A DNA stretch of 64,000 nucleotides from assembly GCF_009729415.1 (NCBI RefSeq), contig NZ_MPKW01000018.1, forward strand, positions 486,621 through 550,620, in the 5' to 3' direction. The DNA comes from Mycolicibacterium sp. CBMA 234 (GTDB lineage Bacteria > Actinomycetota > Actinomycetes > Mycobacteriales > Mycobacteriaceae). Made by a program: the position numbers and the translations under genes. Below, in pieces: positions 46,750 through 56,413 of the stretch; within the stretch, counting starts at the first letter, position 1; every line of letters begins with the position of its first letter. The notes under the pieces are model-generated. The model did not search any database. It was not told where the DNA came from and saw nothing but the letters and a program-made list of their open reading frames with translations.

Positions 46750-48108
46750 GTGAGCGCAGTCCCCGCGGTCGTGATCGCGGCGCCGGCGTCGGGCAGCGGC
46801 AAGACCACGGTGGCTACCGGGCTGATGGGTGCGCTACGTCGCGCCGGGCATCGCGTCACCGCGGCCAAGGTCGGGCCGGACTTCATCGACCCCGGCTATC
46901 ACGCTCTCGCCACTGGACGTCCCGGCCGGAACCTGGACCCGGTGCTTGTCGGCGACGACCTGGTCGGGCCGCTGTACCGGCACGGCAGCGCCGGCGCGGA
47001 CATCGCCGTGATCGAGGGCGTCATGGGCCTGTTCGACGGGCGCATCACCGACCGGCCGGTGACCCCGGCGCCGGCTTCCACCGCGCATGTCGCCGGGCTG
47101 CTCGGCGCGCCCGTGGTGCTGGTGGTCGATGCGCGCGGGCAGAGCCAGAGCATTGCCGCTCTGCTGCATGGCTTTTCGACGTTCGAACAATCGGTGCGGA
47201 TCGCCGGAGTGATCCTCAACAAAGTGGGGTCACCGCGCCATGAGCAAGTGTTGCGCCAGGCCTGCGAACACACGGGCATCCCGGTGTTCGGCGCCATTCC
47301 GCGCGACAGCGGGCTGGAGATTCCGTCCCGCCACCTCGGCCTGGTGACTGCCGTCGAACACGGCCGCCGGGCGCACGAGGCTGTCGACGTCATGACTGAA
47401 CTGGTAGCCCGGCATGTGGATATCGAGACCATCGTTCGAAGTGCCGGCATCGGTGCGCTGGCGCCGGCGTGGGCCCCTGAACTGGAGCCCGGGCCGCAGG
47501 TGACCGTCGCGTTGGCCGCCGGCAAAGCCTTCAGTTTCGGCTATGCCGAGCACGCTGAGCTGCTCAGAATGGCCGGCGCCGAGGTGGCGGAGTTCGATCC
47601 GCTCACCGAGCCACTGCCGGACGGGACCCAGGCGCTCGTCATCCCGGGCGGTTTTCCCGAGCAGTTCACCGCTGAACTGTCGGCCAATGCCACGGTTCGC
47701 GGGCAGATCGCCGCACTGGCGGCCGCGGGCGCGCCGGTGCACGCCGAGTGCGCCGGGCTGACCTACCTGGTCGACGACCTGGACGGCCACCCCATGTGCG
47801 GGGTGCTTCCGGGTTCGGCGCGGTTCACCCCGCGGCTGACGCTGGGCTACCGCGACGCTGTCGCGATGGTGGACTCCAGCATGCATGCCGCGGGGGAGCG
47901 CGTGACCGGGCATGAATTTCACCGCACCACAGTCGAATTCACTGAGCAACATCCGCCGGCCTGGGCTTTTCGCGGCGCTGGGCAGGCCACGGTGCACGAC
48001 GGCGCCGTCCGTGGCGGCGTGCACGCCGGTTACCTCCATACTCATCCGGTCGCGCACCCCCACTCGGTGCAGAGATTCGTCTCCGCGGCTACTAAACTCG
48101 CCGAGTGA
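46750..48108 (+). CDS. cobB: Cobyrinic acid a,c-diamide synthase (CbiA/CobB)
   Basis: Glutamine-dependent amidation of cobyrinic acid at positions a and c. 452 residues, GTG start. P-loop APASGSGKTT near residue 10, VGPDFIDPGYH near 41, and C-terminal amidotransferase with HAECAGLTYL (nucleophile Cys near 337) and late His HEFHRTTVEF. The stop overlaps the cysG start. Confidence 0.96.
   Translation: MSAVPAVVIAAPASGSGKTTVATGLMGALRRAGHRVTAAKVGPDFIDPGYHALATGRPGRNLDPVLVGDDLVGPLYRHGSAGADIAVIEGVMGLFDGRITDRPVTPAPASTAHVAGLLGAPVVLVVDARGQSQSIAALLHGFSTFEQSVRIAGVILNKVGSPRHEQVLRQACEHTGIPVFGAIPRDSGLEIPSRHLGLVTAVEHGRRAHEAVDVMTELVARHVDIETIVRSAGIGALAPAWAPELEPGPQVTVALAAGKAFSFGYAEHAELLRMAGAEVAEFDPLTEPLPDGTQALVIPGGFPEQFTAELSANATVRGQIAALAAAGAPVHAECAGLTYLVDDLDGHPMCGVLPGSARFTPRLTLGYRDAVAMVDSSMHAAGERVTGHEFHRTTVEFTEQHPPAWAFRGAGQATVHDGAVRGGVHAGYLHTHPVAHPHSVQRFVSAATKLAE
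48093..48098 (+). promoter_or_regulatory. Possible internal -10 element for cysG
   Basis: TAAACT at the end of cobB lies six bases before the cysG GTG; the same spacing as other leaderless candidates here. It would allow cysG to be expressed apart from the cobalamin genes. Confidence 0.4.
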
Positions 48109-49328
48109 CTCAGAATGCCTACCTCGTCGGCCTCCGCCTCACCGGTAAGAAGGTCGTGGTGGTGGGCGCCGGCAGTGTCGCGCAGCGGCGGCTGCCCCTG
48201 CTGATCGCCAGCGGCGCCGACGTTCACGTCGTGGCCCGTGCCGCCACCCCGGTGGTCGAGGCCCTGGCCGACAATCCCGACGGCACCGGCATCACCCTCA
48301 CCCTGCGCGACTTCCAGAACGACGATCTCGACGGCGCCTGGTACGTCCTTGCCGCGACCGACGACGAAGCCGTCAACGCGGCGGTGGCCGACGAGGCCGA
48401 CCGTCGCCGGATCTTCTGCGTCCGCGCCGACGCCGGCCTGGAGGGCTCGGCGGTGACCCCGGCCTCGTTCGAGTACGACGGCCTGACGGTCGGGGTGCTG
48501 GCCCGCGGTGAGCACCGTCGTTCGGCGGCCATCCGCACCGCGATCCACGAGGCACTGCAGCACGGCGTCATCAGCGATGTCGAGCCCGACGCCTACACCG
48601 GCGTCGCGCTGGTCGGCGGCGGACCGGGTGACCCGGAGTTGATCACCGTCCGCGGCCGGCGCCTGCTGGCGCACGCCGACGTGGTGGTGGCCGACCGGTT
48701 GGCGCCGCAGGAACTGCTCGCCGAACTGGGCCCGCACGTCGAGGTGATCGACGCCGCCAAGATTCCGTACGGCCGCGCGATGGCCCAAGACGCCATCAAC
48801 GCGGTACTGATCGATCGTGCCATGGACGGCAAGTTCGTGGTGCGGCTCAAAGGCGGCGACCCGTTCGTCTTCGCGCGCGGGTATGAAGAGGTGCTGGCCT
48901 GCACTGAGGCGGGCATTCCGGTCACCGTTGTGCCCGGTGTGACCAGTGCCATAGCGGTTCCTGCACTGGCCGGCGTTCCGGTCACGCATCGGGCCGTCAC
49001 ACATGAATTCGTCGTGGTCAGCGGCCACGTTGCGCCAGGGCACCCGGAATCGTTAGTGAATTGGGACGCACTGGCCGCGATGCGCGGCACCATCGTGCTG
49101 CTGATGGCCGTCGAGCGCATCGAGCTTTTTGCGAAGGTTCTGTTGCAAGGCGGCCGACCTGCGGAAACACCCGTCTTGGTGGTGCAGCACGGGACGACGG
49201 CGGCGCAGCAGACCCTGCAAACCACGCTCGCCGACGCGCCGGAAGACATCCGTTCGGAGGGCATCCGACCTCCCGCGATCATCGTTATTGGGGACGTCGC
49301 GGCGTTCGCAGGGTTAAAGAAATCTTAA
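48105..49328 (+). CDS. cysG: Siroheme synthase-like uroporphyrinogen-III C-methyltransferase
   Basis: 407 residues, GTG start overlapping the cobB stop. N-terminal precorrin-2 dehydrogenase/ferrochelatase-like domain with VVVVGAGSVAQRRL near residue 17 (about 1-160), then a SAM uroporphyrinogen methyltransferase domain with LVGGGPGDPELIT near 170 and VRLKGGDPFVFARG near 246. Supplies precorrin-2 for siroheme and for the cobalamin branch. Compared with E. coli CysG (457) the linker is shorter. Confidence 0.94.
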   Translation: MTQNAYLVGLRLTGKKVVVVGAGSVAQRRLPLLIASGADVHVVARAATPVVEALADNPDGTGITLTLRDFQNDDLDGAWYVLAATDDEAVNAAVADEADRRRIFCVRADAGLEGSAVTPASFEYDGLTVGVLARGEHRRSAAIRTAIHEALQHGVISDVEPDAYTGVALVGGGPGDPELITVRGRRLLAHADVVVADRLAPQELLAELGPHVEVIDAAKIPYGRAMAQDAINAVLIDRAMDGKFVVRLKGGDPFVFARGYEEVLACTEAGIPVTVVPGVTSAIAVPALAGVPVTHRAVTHEFVVVSGHVAPGHPESLVNWDALAAMRGTIVLLMAVERIELFAKVLLQGGRPAETPVLVVQHGTTAAQQTLQTTLADAPEDIRSEGIRPPAIIVIGDVAAFAGLKKS

Positions 49329-49336
49329 GATTACTG

Positions 49337-49342
49337 TAAGGT
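49337..49342 (+). promoter_or_regulatory. Likely -10 element of efpA
   Basis: TAAGGT, eight bases before ATG 49351, within an unusually AT-rich stretch (49318-49345). No ribosome-binding site is present between it and the ATG. Confidence 0.5.
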
Positions 49343-49350
49343 AGCTTTCC

Positions 49351-50919
49351 ATGACGGCTCTCAACGACGCTGAGCGCACCGCCATGGCAAACGGCCGCCG
49401 CGAACCGCTCTCGATGCACGTCGGGCAAACCGAGGATGAGCAAAAGAGCTGGTACCCAGCTTGGCTGCCGTCCCCCCGCTTCCTTTCCGCAGTCATTGCC
49501 ATCGGTGGCATGCAGCTGCTCGCCACGATGGACAGCACAGTCGCCATCGTTGCCCTTCCTAAGATTCAGGACGAGCTCGGCCTCTCTGACGCCGGCCGCA
49601 GCTGGGTGATCACCGCGTATGTGCTGACCTTCGGCGGTCTGATGCTGCTTGGTGGGCGCCTCGGCGACACCATCGGCCGCAAGCGCACCTTCATCGTCGG
49701 TGTCGCCCTGTTCACCATCGCCTCCATCCTGTGCGGTGTGGCGTGGGACGAGACCACCCTGGTCACCGCCCGACTCCTACAGGGCGTCGGCTCTGCCATT
49801 GCCTCGCCGACCGGTCTGGCGCTGGTCGCCACCACCTTCCCGAAGGGTCCGGCCCGCAACGCCGCGACCGCGATCTTCGCGGCCATGACCGGCGTCGGCT
49901 CCGTCATGGGCCTGGTCGTCGGTGGCGCGCTGACGGTGTTCTCGTGGCGGTACGCGTTCCTGGTGAACGTGCCGATCGGCCTGGTCATGATCTACCTGGC
50001 CCGCACCACTCTGACTGAGACCCACCGCGAGCGCATGAAGCTCGACGCGGCCGGCGCCATTTTGGCGACCCTGGCTTGCACCGCAGCGGTGTTCGGCTTC
50101 TCGATGGGCCCGGAGAAGGGCTGGATGTCCCCGCTGACGCTGGGCTCCGGCGCCGCGGCTGCCGTGTTCTTCCTGGCCTTCCTGCTCGCCGAGCGCACCG
50201 CCGAACACCCCGTCGTTCCGTTCGCCCTGTTCAAGGACCGGAACCGCGTCGCGACCTTCGCCGCCGTCTTCCTGGCCGGTGGCGTGATGTTCACGCTGAC
50301 CGTGCTGATCGGCCTGTACGTGCAGGACATCATGGGCTACAGCGCGCTGAAGGCCGGTATCGGCTTCATCCCGTTCGTCATCGCCCTGGGGATTGGGCTG
50401 GGCCTGTCGTCGCAGCTCGTGGCGGTCTTCTCGCCGAGAGTCCTGGTGATCGCCGGCGGCATCCTGGTGCTCGCCGCCATGATCTACGGCTCGACCCTCA
50501 ACGGCGGTATCCCGTACTTCCCGAATCTGGTCATCCCGATCACCGTCGGTGGCTTCGGCATCGGCATGATCGTCGTGCCCCTGACCGTCTCGGCCATCGC
50601 CGGGGTGGCGCTCAACGACATCGGTCCGTTGTCGGCCATCGCGCTGATGCTGCAGAACCTCGGTGGCCCCGTGGTGCTGGCCATCATCCAGGCCGTCATC
50701 ACCTCGCGCACGTTGTACCTGGGCGGGACCACCGGTCCGGTCGCCAAGATGAATGCCGCGCAGCACCACGCCCTTGATCAGGGCTACACCTACGGCCTGC
50801 TCTGGGTCGCCGCGGTAGCAGTGATCGTCGGTGTGGTGGCGCTGTTCATCGGTTACAGCGCCAACGAAGTTGCGGCGGCGCAGGAAACCAAGGAAGCGCT
50901 GGACGCCGGCGAGTTGTAA
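49351..50919 (+). CDS. efpA: MFS drug efflux transporter EfpA
   Basis: 522 residues, fourteen membrane segments, DHA2/QacA-type major facilitator. A soluble N-terminus of about 45 residues precedes helix 1; MFS motif A GGRLGDTIGRKR near residue 101 and motif C GSVMGLVVGGAL near 186. Known EfpA proteins are essential or important mycobacterial efflux proteins, lately linked to lipid export. A second, very similar gene lies at 52949-54478. Position between cysG and proS is that of Rv2846c. Confidence 0.94.
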   Translation: MTALNDAERTAMANGRREPLSMHVGQTEDEQKSWYPAWLPSPRFLSAVIAIGGMQLLATMDSTVAIVALPKIQDELGLSDAGRSWVITAYVLTFGGLMLLGGRLGDTIGRKRTFIVGVALFTIASILCGVAWDETTLVTARLLQGVGSAIASPTGLALVATTFPKGPARNAATAIFAAMTGVGSVMGLVVGGALTVFSWRYAFLVNVPIGLVMIYLARTTLTETHRERMKLDAAGAILATLACTAAVFGFSMGPEKGWMSPLTLGSGAAAAVFFLAFLLAERTAEHPVVPFALFKDRNRVATFAAVFLAGGVMFTLTVLIGLYVQDIMGYSALKAGIGFIPFVIALGIGLGLSSQLVAVFSPRVLVIAGGILVLAAMIYGSTLNGGIPYFPNLVIPITVGGFGIGMIVVPLTVSAIAGVALNDIGPLSAIALMLQNLGGPVVLAIIQAVITSRTLYLGGTTGPVAKMNAAQHHALDQGYTYGLLWVAAVAVIVGVVALFIGYSANEVAAAQETKEALDAGEL

Positions 50920-50942
50920 CGCCGGCGGGTAGCAGCTCGTCG

Positions 50943-50962
50943 GCCCAGGATTGGGCGTTTTT
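50943..50962 (+). terminator. Possible intrinsic terminator after efpA
   Basis: GCCCA (50943-50947) and TGGGC (50952-50956) form a five-base-pair stem with a four-base loop, followed by GTTTTT. Short stem; moderate support only. Confidence 0.45.
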
Positions 50963-50973
50963 CCGGAGGATCG

Positions 50974-52419
50974 GTGCCTGCGTTTGTGACCCATGCGTCG
51001 CTGATGCATGGCTGGCTGCCGTTTCTGATTCAGCTGGTGACCTTCGTGGTGCTGTGCTGCGCGATCGGACGACGGACCCGCCAGTGGAGCCTCAGTCGGC
51101 TGCCGGCGGCGGTGCTGGTCGGCGTCGCGGGTGCCGGAGCGCTGTACTGGTACATCACGTCGCTTGGCATCGCCGGTGACCCGGCTCCCGTGCGGTTGTG
51201 GATCTGGACGGCCCTGGGCGGGTTCGCCGTGGCGCTGCTGATCCTCGGGTGGAGCGGGTCGCGCTGGCGGCGTCGGGGACTGGCCGTGCTCGCGGTGCCC
51301 CTGTGCGGGCTGTGCGCGCTGCTGATGATGAACCTGTGGGTCGGCTACTTCCCGACGGCGTACATCGCCTGGAACAAGTTCACCGTCGGCAAGGTGCCTG
51401 ACGAGGTTGACCGCTGGTCGGTGACGGCCATGCAGCTCAAGGGCGTTCGGCCCCCGCGCGGCGTCGTGGTGCCGGTCTCGACGGGCTCCAAGGAATCGGG
51501 CTTCGCCCATCGTGCCGAACTCGTCTACCTGCCGCCGGCCTGGTTCGCCAGCAATCCGCCGCCGCCGCTGCCGACGGTCATGATGATCGGCTCGCAGCTG
51601 AACACCCCGGCGGACTGGATCTGGGCGGGCAACGCCAAGGCCACCCTCGACAAGTACGCCGCCGCGCACGACGGCAACGCCCCGGTGTTCGTCTTCGTCG
51701 ATGCCACAGGCTCGTTCAACAACGACACCGAATGCGTCAACAGCAGCCACGGCAACGCGTCGGCCCACCTGACCAAAGACGTGGTGCCGTACGTGATCTC
51801 CAACTTCGGTGTCAGCCCCAAACCCCAGAACTGGGGCGTGGTCGGCTGGTCCATGGGCGGCACCTGCGCGGTGCAGCTGGCGACGCGCCACCCCAACCTG
51901 TTCAGCGCGTTCGTCGACATCGCCGGCGATCTGAGCCCGAACATCGGGAGCAAGGAGCAGACCATCGCCAAGCTGTACGGCGGTGACGAGTCCAAGTGGG
52001 CCGAGTTCGATCCGAGCACGGTGATGGAGCACTACGGCCGCTATCACGGCATTTCTGGCCTGTTCGAGATTCCCGGCACCGCCGCGGCCTGCAACGCGCC
52101 CGGCCCGGGTGTGCCCCGCGATGCGCGCGCGAACCCGGAAGGTCAGGACATCGCCGCGGGCACGCTGTGCGAGATCGCGCAGCAGCACGGCATCAACGCC
52201 GAGGTGCGGGCGCTGCTCGGCCTCCATGACTGGGGCTTCGCCAACGAGTCGTTCGTCGATGCACTGCCGTGGATCGCGGGCAAGCTCGGCACCCCCGGCA
52301 CGACGACCCCCGCACCCTCACCCGCTGCGGTCAATGCCGCGGGCACGCAGGGCGCGGCACCGGGCCCACCGGAGGCACCGGGCGCCGCCGCGACTTCGCA
52401 TACCGACCCGAAGTTCTAA
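50974..52419 (+). CDS. Membrane-anchored alpha/beta esterase (antigen-85/esterase-D fold)
   Basis: 481 residues; GTG start after GGAGGA. Four N-terminal membrane segments (about 8-125) precede an extracytoplasmic esterase domain of the putative-esterase/mycolyltransferase type with nucleophile GWSMGG near residue 292 and late His in LGLHDWGF near 415. The C-terminal 50 residues are Pro/Ala-rich. The fold includes antigen 85 mycolyltransferases, but mycolyl transfer is not shown here. Lies between two efpA-like genes, suggesting a shared envelope-lipid role. Confidence 0.8.
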   Translation: MPAFVTHASLMHGWLPFLIQLVTFVVLCCAIGRRTRQWSLSRLPAAVLVGVAGAGALYWYITSLGIAGDPAPVRLWIWTALGGFAVALLILGWSGSRWRRRGLAVLAVPLCGLCALLMMNLWVGYFPTAYIAWNKFTVGKVPDEVDRWSVTAMQLKGVRPPRGVVVPVSTGSKESGFAHRAELVYLPPAWFASNPPPPLPTVMMIGSQLNTPADWIWAGNAKATLDKYAAAHDGNAPVFVFVDATGSFNNDTECVNSSHGNASAHLTKDVVPYVISNFGVSPKPQNWGVVGWSMGGTCAVQLATRHPNLFSAFVDIAGDLSPNIGSKEQTIAKLYGGDESKWAEFDPSTVMEHYGRYHGISGLFEIPGTAAACNAPGPGVPRDARANPEGQDIAAGTLCEIAQQHGINAEVRALLGLHDWGFANESFVDALPWIAGKLGTPGTTTPAPSPAAVNAAGTQGAAPGPPEAPGAAATSHTDPKF

Positions 52420-52478
52420 CCGCCCGTCTGCTTCGCCCGGTGGTCGGCGCTCCAGGTTCCGGTGCTATTCATTGGTGC

Positions 52479-52895
52479 ATGACTGCATGGGGAGTTCGGA
52501 CGATGATCGTGGCGGCCATCCTGACCGCCACCGCGGTCACGGGATGCCAGCGCCCGCCCGCTCCCGGCCCGCAGGCCGGCGCGTTGTCCGGGGGCCCGAT
52601 GCTCAACAACGTCACCGCGCAAGCAATAGTGAAGGACATGGGCGCGGCGGGCCTGGCGGTGGCCAATCAGCAGGACGTGTCCAAACAGAAATGCCCGGAC
52701 ATCAAGTGCCTCGAGGCCGTTGAGACAGACCCGGTTACCGTCCTGGTTTTCTCCACCACCGGCGCTGCCGAGGGCTACGCCGGCGCCACCCCGGGCACGT
52801 TCCAGGCGATGAACATCGTGCTGCAGTTCGTCCCGTCGGTCTCGGCCAAGGACAGGGGTGCCTACGAGCAGGTGGTGAACCGGGCGCTGCTGTGA
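52479..52895 (+). CDS. Small lipoprotein of unknown function
   Basis: 138 residues from ATG 52479. Signal peptide with lipobox VTGC (Cys near residue 23), then a Pro-rich stretch and a small alpha/beta domain with two Cys in KQKCPDIKCLEA that may form a disulfide. Not recognised. Between the esterase and the second efpA-like gene, all in the same direction. Confidence 0.75.
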   Translation: MTAWGVRTMIVAAILTATAVTGCQRPPAPGPQAGALSGGPMLNNVTAQAIVKDMGAAGLAVANQQDVSKQKCPDIKCLEAVETDPVTVLVFSTTGAAEGYAGATPGTFQAMNIVLQFVPSVSAKDRGAYEQVVNRALL

Positions 52896-52934
52896 GGCGC
52901 GGCGTCGCTCCCGGTGCCGGCTGAGTCGCACCGG

Positions 52935-52940
52935 TAGGCT
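52935..52940 (+). promoter_or_regulatory. Likely -10 element of the second efpA-like gene
   Basis: TAGGCT, eight bases before ATG 52949, the same hexamer type and spacing as for efpA. Confidence 0.45.
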
Positions 52941-52948
52941 TCGGGGCT

Positions 52949-54478
52949 ATGTCTGCGGCGGCGGGCTCCGGGGAGGCGACGGAGCGCACTCGGTCAGAGG
53001 TTTCGGGGGAGCGCGGGTCCGCGCTGTCCTCGTCGGTGCTGGGCCTGGCCATCGTCGCCATCACCGGTATGCAGCTGATGGCGACGCTCGACGGCACCAT
53101 CGTCATCGTCGCGCTGCCGCGGATGCAGGCCGAGCTGGACCTGTCCGACGTGGCGAAGAGCTGGGTGATCACCGCCTACGTATTGGCCTTCGGTGGTCTG
53201 TTGTTGCTCGGCGGCCGGATCGGCGACGCCATCGGCCGCAAGCGGGCCTTCCTGGCCGGGGTCGGTGTATTCACCGTCGCCTCGCTGGTGTGCGGCCTGG
53301 CTGACGACCAATACACGCTGATCATCGCGCGCGCCGTGCAGGGCATCGGGGCCGCGGTCGCCGCGCCCACCGGCATGGCTCTGATTGCGACGACGTACGC
53401 CGTCGGGCACGCACGCAACAAGGCGATGGCGGTGTCCGCCGCCATGCAGGCCCTCGGCTCGGTGCTGGGGTTGGTGCTCGGCGGGCTGCTGACCGTCATC
53501 TCCTGGCGACTGGCATTTCTGATCAACGTGCCGCTGGGCCTGATCGTCATGGTGGTGGCCGCGCTGCGGATCGCCGAGACCCGGCATGAACGACTCGCGC
53601 TCGACGCCACCGGGGCCCTGCTGGCCACGGTCGGCTGCGGTGCGGCGGTGCTGGCGTTCAGCCAGGGCCCGTCCCGCGGCTGGGCGGACCCGTGGGTGGT
53701 CGGTGCGGGCATCGCCGCGGTGGTCGCGCTGCTGGGCTACGTGGTCGCCGAGCGCCGGGCCGAGCACCCGCTGGTGCCGGTTTCGGTATTCGACAACCGC
53801 AGTCGGGTGGCCACCTTTGTCGCCTACTTCCTGGCGGGCGGCGTGATGCTGACGGTCAGCGTGATGATCGGACTGCTGGTGCAGGACGTCCTCGGCTACT
53901 CGGCGCTCAAGGCCGGCATCTGCTTCATGCCGTTCGCGGTGGGCATGGGCGCCGGGAACCTGTTGGCCACCCGCATGGCACTGCACGTGGCGCCGCGCTG
54001 GCTGGTGATCGGCGCCGGCAGCCTGGTGGTGGTGGCCATGATCTTCGGCTCGACGCTGCAGCGGGACGTCGCGTACTTCCCGAGCCTGGTTGCGCTGTTC
54101 CTGGTGGGCGGGTTCGGCATCGGCGTGATCTCGGTGGTGCTGCCGCTGTGCGCGGTGGCGCAGGTCGGGCCGCGAGAGATCGGCCCGGTGTCGGCGGTCA
54201 CGCTGATGGTCTACAACCTGGGCGGCCCGCTGATGCTCGTCGTCATCCAGGCCGTGCAGACCTCCCGCACGCTGTATCTCGGTGGCACCACCGGTCCAGT
54301 GGCCCGCATGACCCCGGCCCAGCTCGACGCTCTCGGGCACGGCTACACCTACTCGCTGCTGTGGGTGGCCGGGGTGGCGGTGCTGGTCGGCGCGGCCGCG
54401 CTGGCCATCAGATTCTCCGCCTCCGACATCGCCCGCGCCCAACACACCCGGGAAGCGGTGGAGGCCGGCGAGCTGTAG
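52949..54478 (+). CDS. Second EfpA-like MFS transporter (paralogue)
   Basis: 509 residues, fourteen membrane segments. Closely related along its whole length to the efpA product 2 kb upstream: shared blocks include [50 protein letters not shown] and the C-terminal A-EAGEL end. The N-terminus is shorter and unrelated. Probably arose by duplication within this lineage; the remembered M. tuberculosis order has only one efpA here. Substrate unknown. Confidence 0.9.
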   Translation: MSAAAGSGEATERTRSEVSGERGSALSSSVLGLAIVAITGMQLMATLDGTIVIVALPRMQAELDLSDVAKSWVITAYVLAFGGLLLLGGRIGDAIGRKRAFLAGVGVFTVASLVCGLADDQYTLIIARAVQGIGAAVAAPTGMALIATTYAVGHARNKAMAVSAAMQALGSVLGLVLGGLLTVISWRLAFLINVPLGLIVMVVAALRIAETRHERLALDATGALLATVGCGAAVLAFSQGPSRGWADPWVVGAGIAAVVALLGYVVAERRAEHPLVPVSVFDNRSRVATFVAYFLAGGVMLTVSVMIGLLVQDVLGYSALKAGICFMPFAVGMGAGNLLATRMALHVAPRWLVIGAGSLVVVAMIFGSTLQRDVAYFPSLVALFLVGGFGIGVISVVLPLCAVAQVGPREIGPVSAVTLMVYNLGGPLMLVVIQAVQTSRTLYLGGTTGPVARMTPAQLDALGHGYTYSLLWVAGVAVLVGAAALAIRFSASDIARAQHTREAVEAGEL

Positions 54479-54514
54479 CTCGCCCCGTCGCTTCGCTCTC
54501 CCCCGGTACCTCGA

Positions 54515-54520
54515 TAAGGT
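54515..54520 (+). promoter_or_regulatory. Likely -10 element of proS
   Basis: TAAGGT, eight bases before GTG 54529, identical in hexamer and spacing to that of efpA. Confidence 0.45.
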
Positions 54521-54528
54521 GGTCGGCT

Positions 54529-56274
54529 GTGATCACCCGCATGTCCGAGCTGTTCCTGCGCACCCTGCGCGACGACCCCGCCGACGCCGAAGTGCCGAGC
54601 CACAAGCTGCTGATCCGGGCCGGCTACGTCCGCCCGATCGCACCCGGCCTGTACAGCTGGCTGCCGCTGGGCCTGAAGGTGCTGCGCAAGATCGAGGACG
54701 TCGTCCGCAGTGAGATGAACGCCATTGGCGCCCAGGAGATCCTGTTCCCGGCGCTGCTGCCGCGGGCACCGTATGAGGCCACTGACCGCTGGACCGAATA
54801 CGGCGACAACCTCTTCCGTCTGCAGGACCGTCGCAAGAACGACTACCTGCTCGGGCCCACCCACGAGGAGATGTTCACCCTGACGGTCAAGGGGGAGTAC
54901 TCGTCGTACAAGGACTTCCCGCTGCGGCTGTACCAAATCCAGACCAAGTACCGCGACGAGGCGCGCCCGCGCGCCGGCATCCTGCGCGGCCGCGAGTTCA
55001 TCATGAAGGACTCGTACTCGTTCGACATCGACGACAGCGGCCTCAAAGACGCCTACCACGCGCACCGCGACGCGTACCAGCGCATCTTCGACCGCCTGGC
55101 TGTCAGGTACGTCATCGTCTCGGCGGTGTCGGGTGCCATGGGCGGCAGCGCCTCCGAAGAGTTCCTGGCTGAGAGCGCGGTCGGTGAAGACACCTTCGTG
55201 CGCTGCCTGCAGTCCGGCTATGCGGCCAACGTCGAAGCGGTGATCACCGCGATTCCCGCGTCCTCGCCGATCGACGGCCAGCCCGAGGCCGTCGTCTACG
55301 ACACGCCTGATGCTCCGACCATCGCCACCCTGGTGGACTGGGCCAACACGGCTGATCTGGGCCGGGAGATCACCGCCGCCGACACGTTGAAGAACGTGCT
55401 GCTGAAGGTTCGCCAACCGGGCGGCGAGTGGGAACTGCTGGGTATCGGTGTGCCTGGTGATCGCGAGATTGATGAGAAGCGCCTGGGCGCGGCGCTCGAG
55501 CCGGCGGAGTACGCACTGCTCGACGACGCCGACTTCGCCGCCAACCCGTTCCTCGTGAAGGGGTACGTGGGTCCGAAAGCATTGCTGGCCAATGGCATTC
55601 GATTCCTTGTGGACCCGCGGATCGTCGACGGTTCGTCGTGGATCACCGGCGCCGATGCGCCCAACAAGCACATCGTCGGGATGGTGGCCGGCCGTGACTT
55701 CACCCCGGACGGCACCATCGAGGCGGCCGACGTCCGCGATGGCGACCCGTCGCCCGACGGCGCCGGACCGCTGGTGTCGGCGCGTGGCATCGAGATCGGG
55801 CACGTCTTCCAGCTGGGCCGCAAGTACACGGACGCTTTCAGCGCCGACGTGCTCGGCGAGAACGGCAAGCCGGTGCGGCTGACCATGGGTTCCTACGGCA
55901 TCGGTGTCTCGCGCATGGTCGCGGTGATCGCCGAACAGCACCACGACGAGCTCGGGCTGCGCTGGCCGTCGTCGGTGTCGCCGTTTGATGTGCACCTGGT
56001 CATCGCCAACAAGGACGCCGAAGCCCGTACCGGCGCCACGGAGTTGGCCGGCGAGCTCGACCGGCTCGGCCTGGACGTACTGTTCGACGACCGCACGTCG
56101 TCGCCCGGCGTGAAGTTCAAGGACGCCGAGCTGCTGGGTATGCCGTGGATCGTCGTCGTGGGCCGCGGCTGGGCCGACGGCACTGTCGAGCTGCGTAACC
56201 GGTTCACCGGCGAGAAGACCGAGGTGCCCGCGGAGGGTGCTGCCGCGGCGATCGCGGCAGCGTTGGCCGGCTAG
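54529..56274 (+). CDS. proS: Prolyl-tRNA synthetase
   Basis: 581 residues, GTG start (ATG 54541 is an alternative). Class II synthetase, bacterial type: motif 2 [22 protein letters not shown] region near 140, the inserted YbaK-like editing domain (about 225-380), motif 3 [12 protein letters not shown] near 452, and C-terminal anticodon-binding domain. Charges tRNA-Pro in the cytoplasm. Length agrees with remembered M. tuberculosis ProS (582). Confidence 0.97.
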   Translation: MITRMSELFLRTLRDDPADAEVPSHKLLIRAGYVRPIAPGLYSWLPLGLKVLRKIEDVVRSEMNAIGAQEILFPALLPRAPYEATDRWTEYGDNLFRLQDRRKNDYLLGPTHEEMFTLTVKGEYSSYKDFPLRLYQIQTKYRDEARPRAGILRGREFIMKDSYSFDIDDSGLKDAYHAHRDAYQRIFDRLAVRYVIVSAVSGAMGGSASEEFLAESAVGEDTFVRCLQSGYAANVEAVITAIPASSPIDGQPEAVVYDTPDAPTIATLVDWANTADLGREITAADTLKNVLLKVRQPGGEWELLGIGVPGDREIDEKRLGAALEPAEYALLDDADFAANPFLVKGYVGPKALLANGIRFLVDPRIVDGSSWITGADAPNKHIVGMVAGRDFTPDGTIEAADVRDGDPSPDGAGPLVSARGIEIGHVFQLGRKYTDAFSADVLGENGKPVRLTMGSYGIGVSRMVAVIAEQHHDELGLRWPSSVSPFDVHLVIANKDAEARTGATELAGELDRLGLDVLFDDRTSSPGVKFKDAELLGMPWIVVVGRGWADGTVELRNRFTGEKTEVPAEGAAAAIAAALAG

Positions 56275-56300
56275 TCCGGGCGGCCGTGCATCGGCGGCTT

Positions 56301-56367
56301 TCCTCGGCGTATGGCGGACAACTCGTTACGCCGAGGATTGCGGTCACTATGTGGCCGCAATCCTCGG
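56301..56367. terminator. Competing hairpins between proS and the convergent DUF4439 gene
   Basis: CCGAGGATTGCGG (56331-56343) and CCGCAATCCTCGG (56355-56367) form a perfect 13-bp stem. The first arm can alternatively pair through TACGCCGAGGA (56327-56337) with TCCTCGGCGTA (56301-56311). The two stems are mutually exclusive. No U-tract follows on either strand. Located where convergent transcripts must end. Confidence 0.55.
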
Positions 56368-56413
56368 CATTGATGCTGATTCCGTGTCCGCCTGGCCGAG
56401 CCCGGGCGATGCG

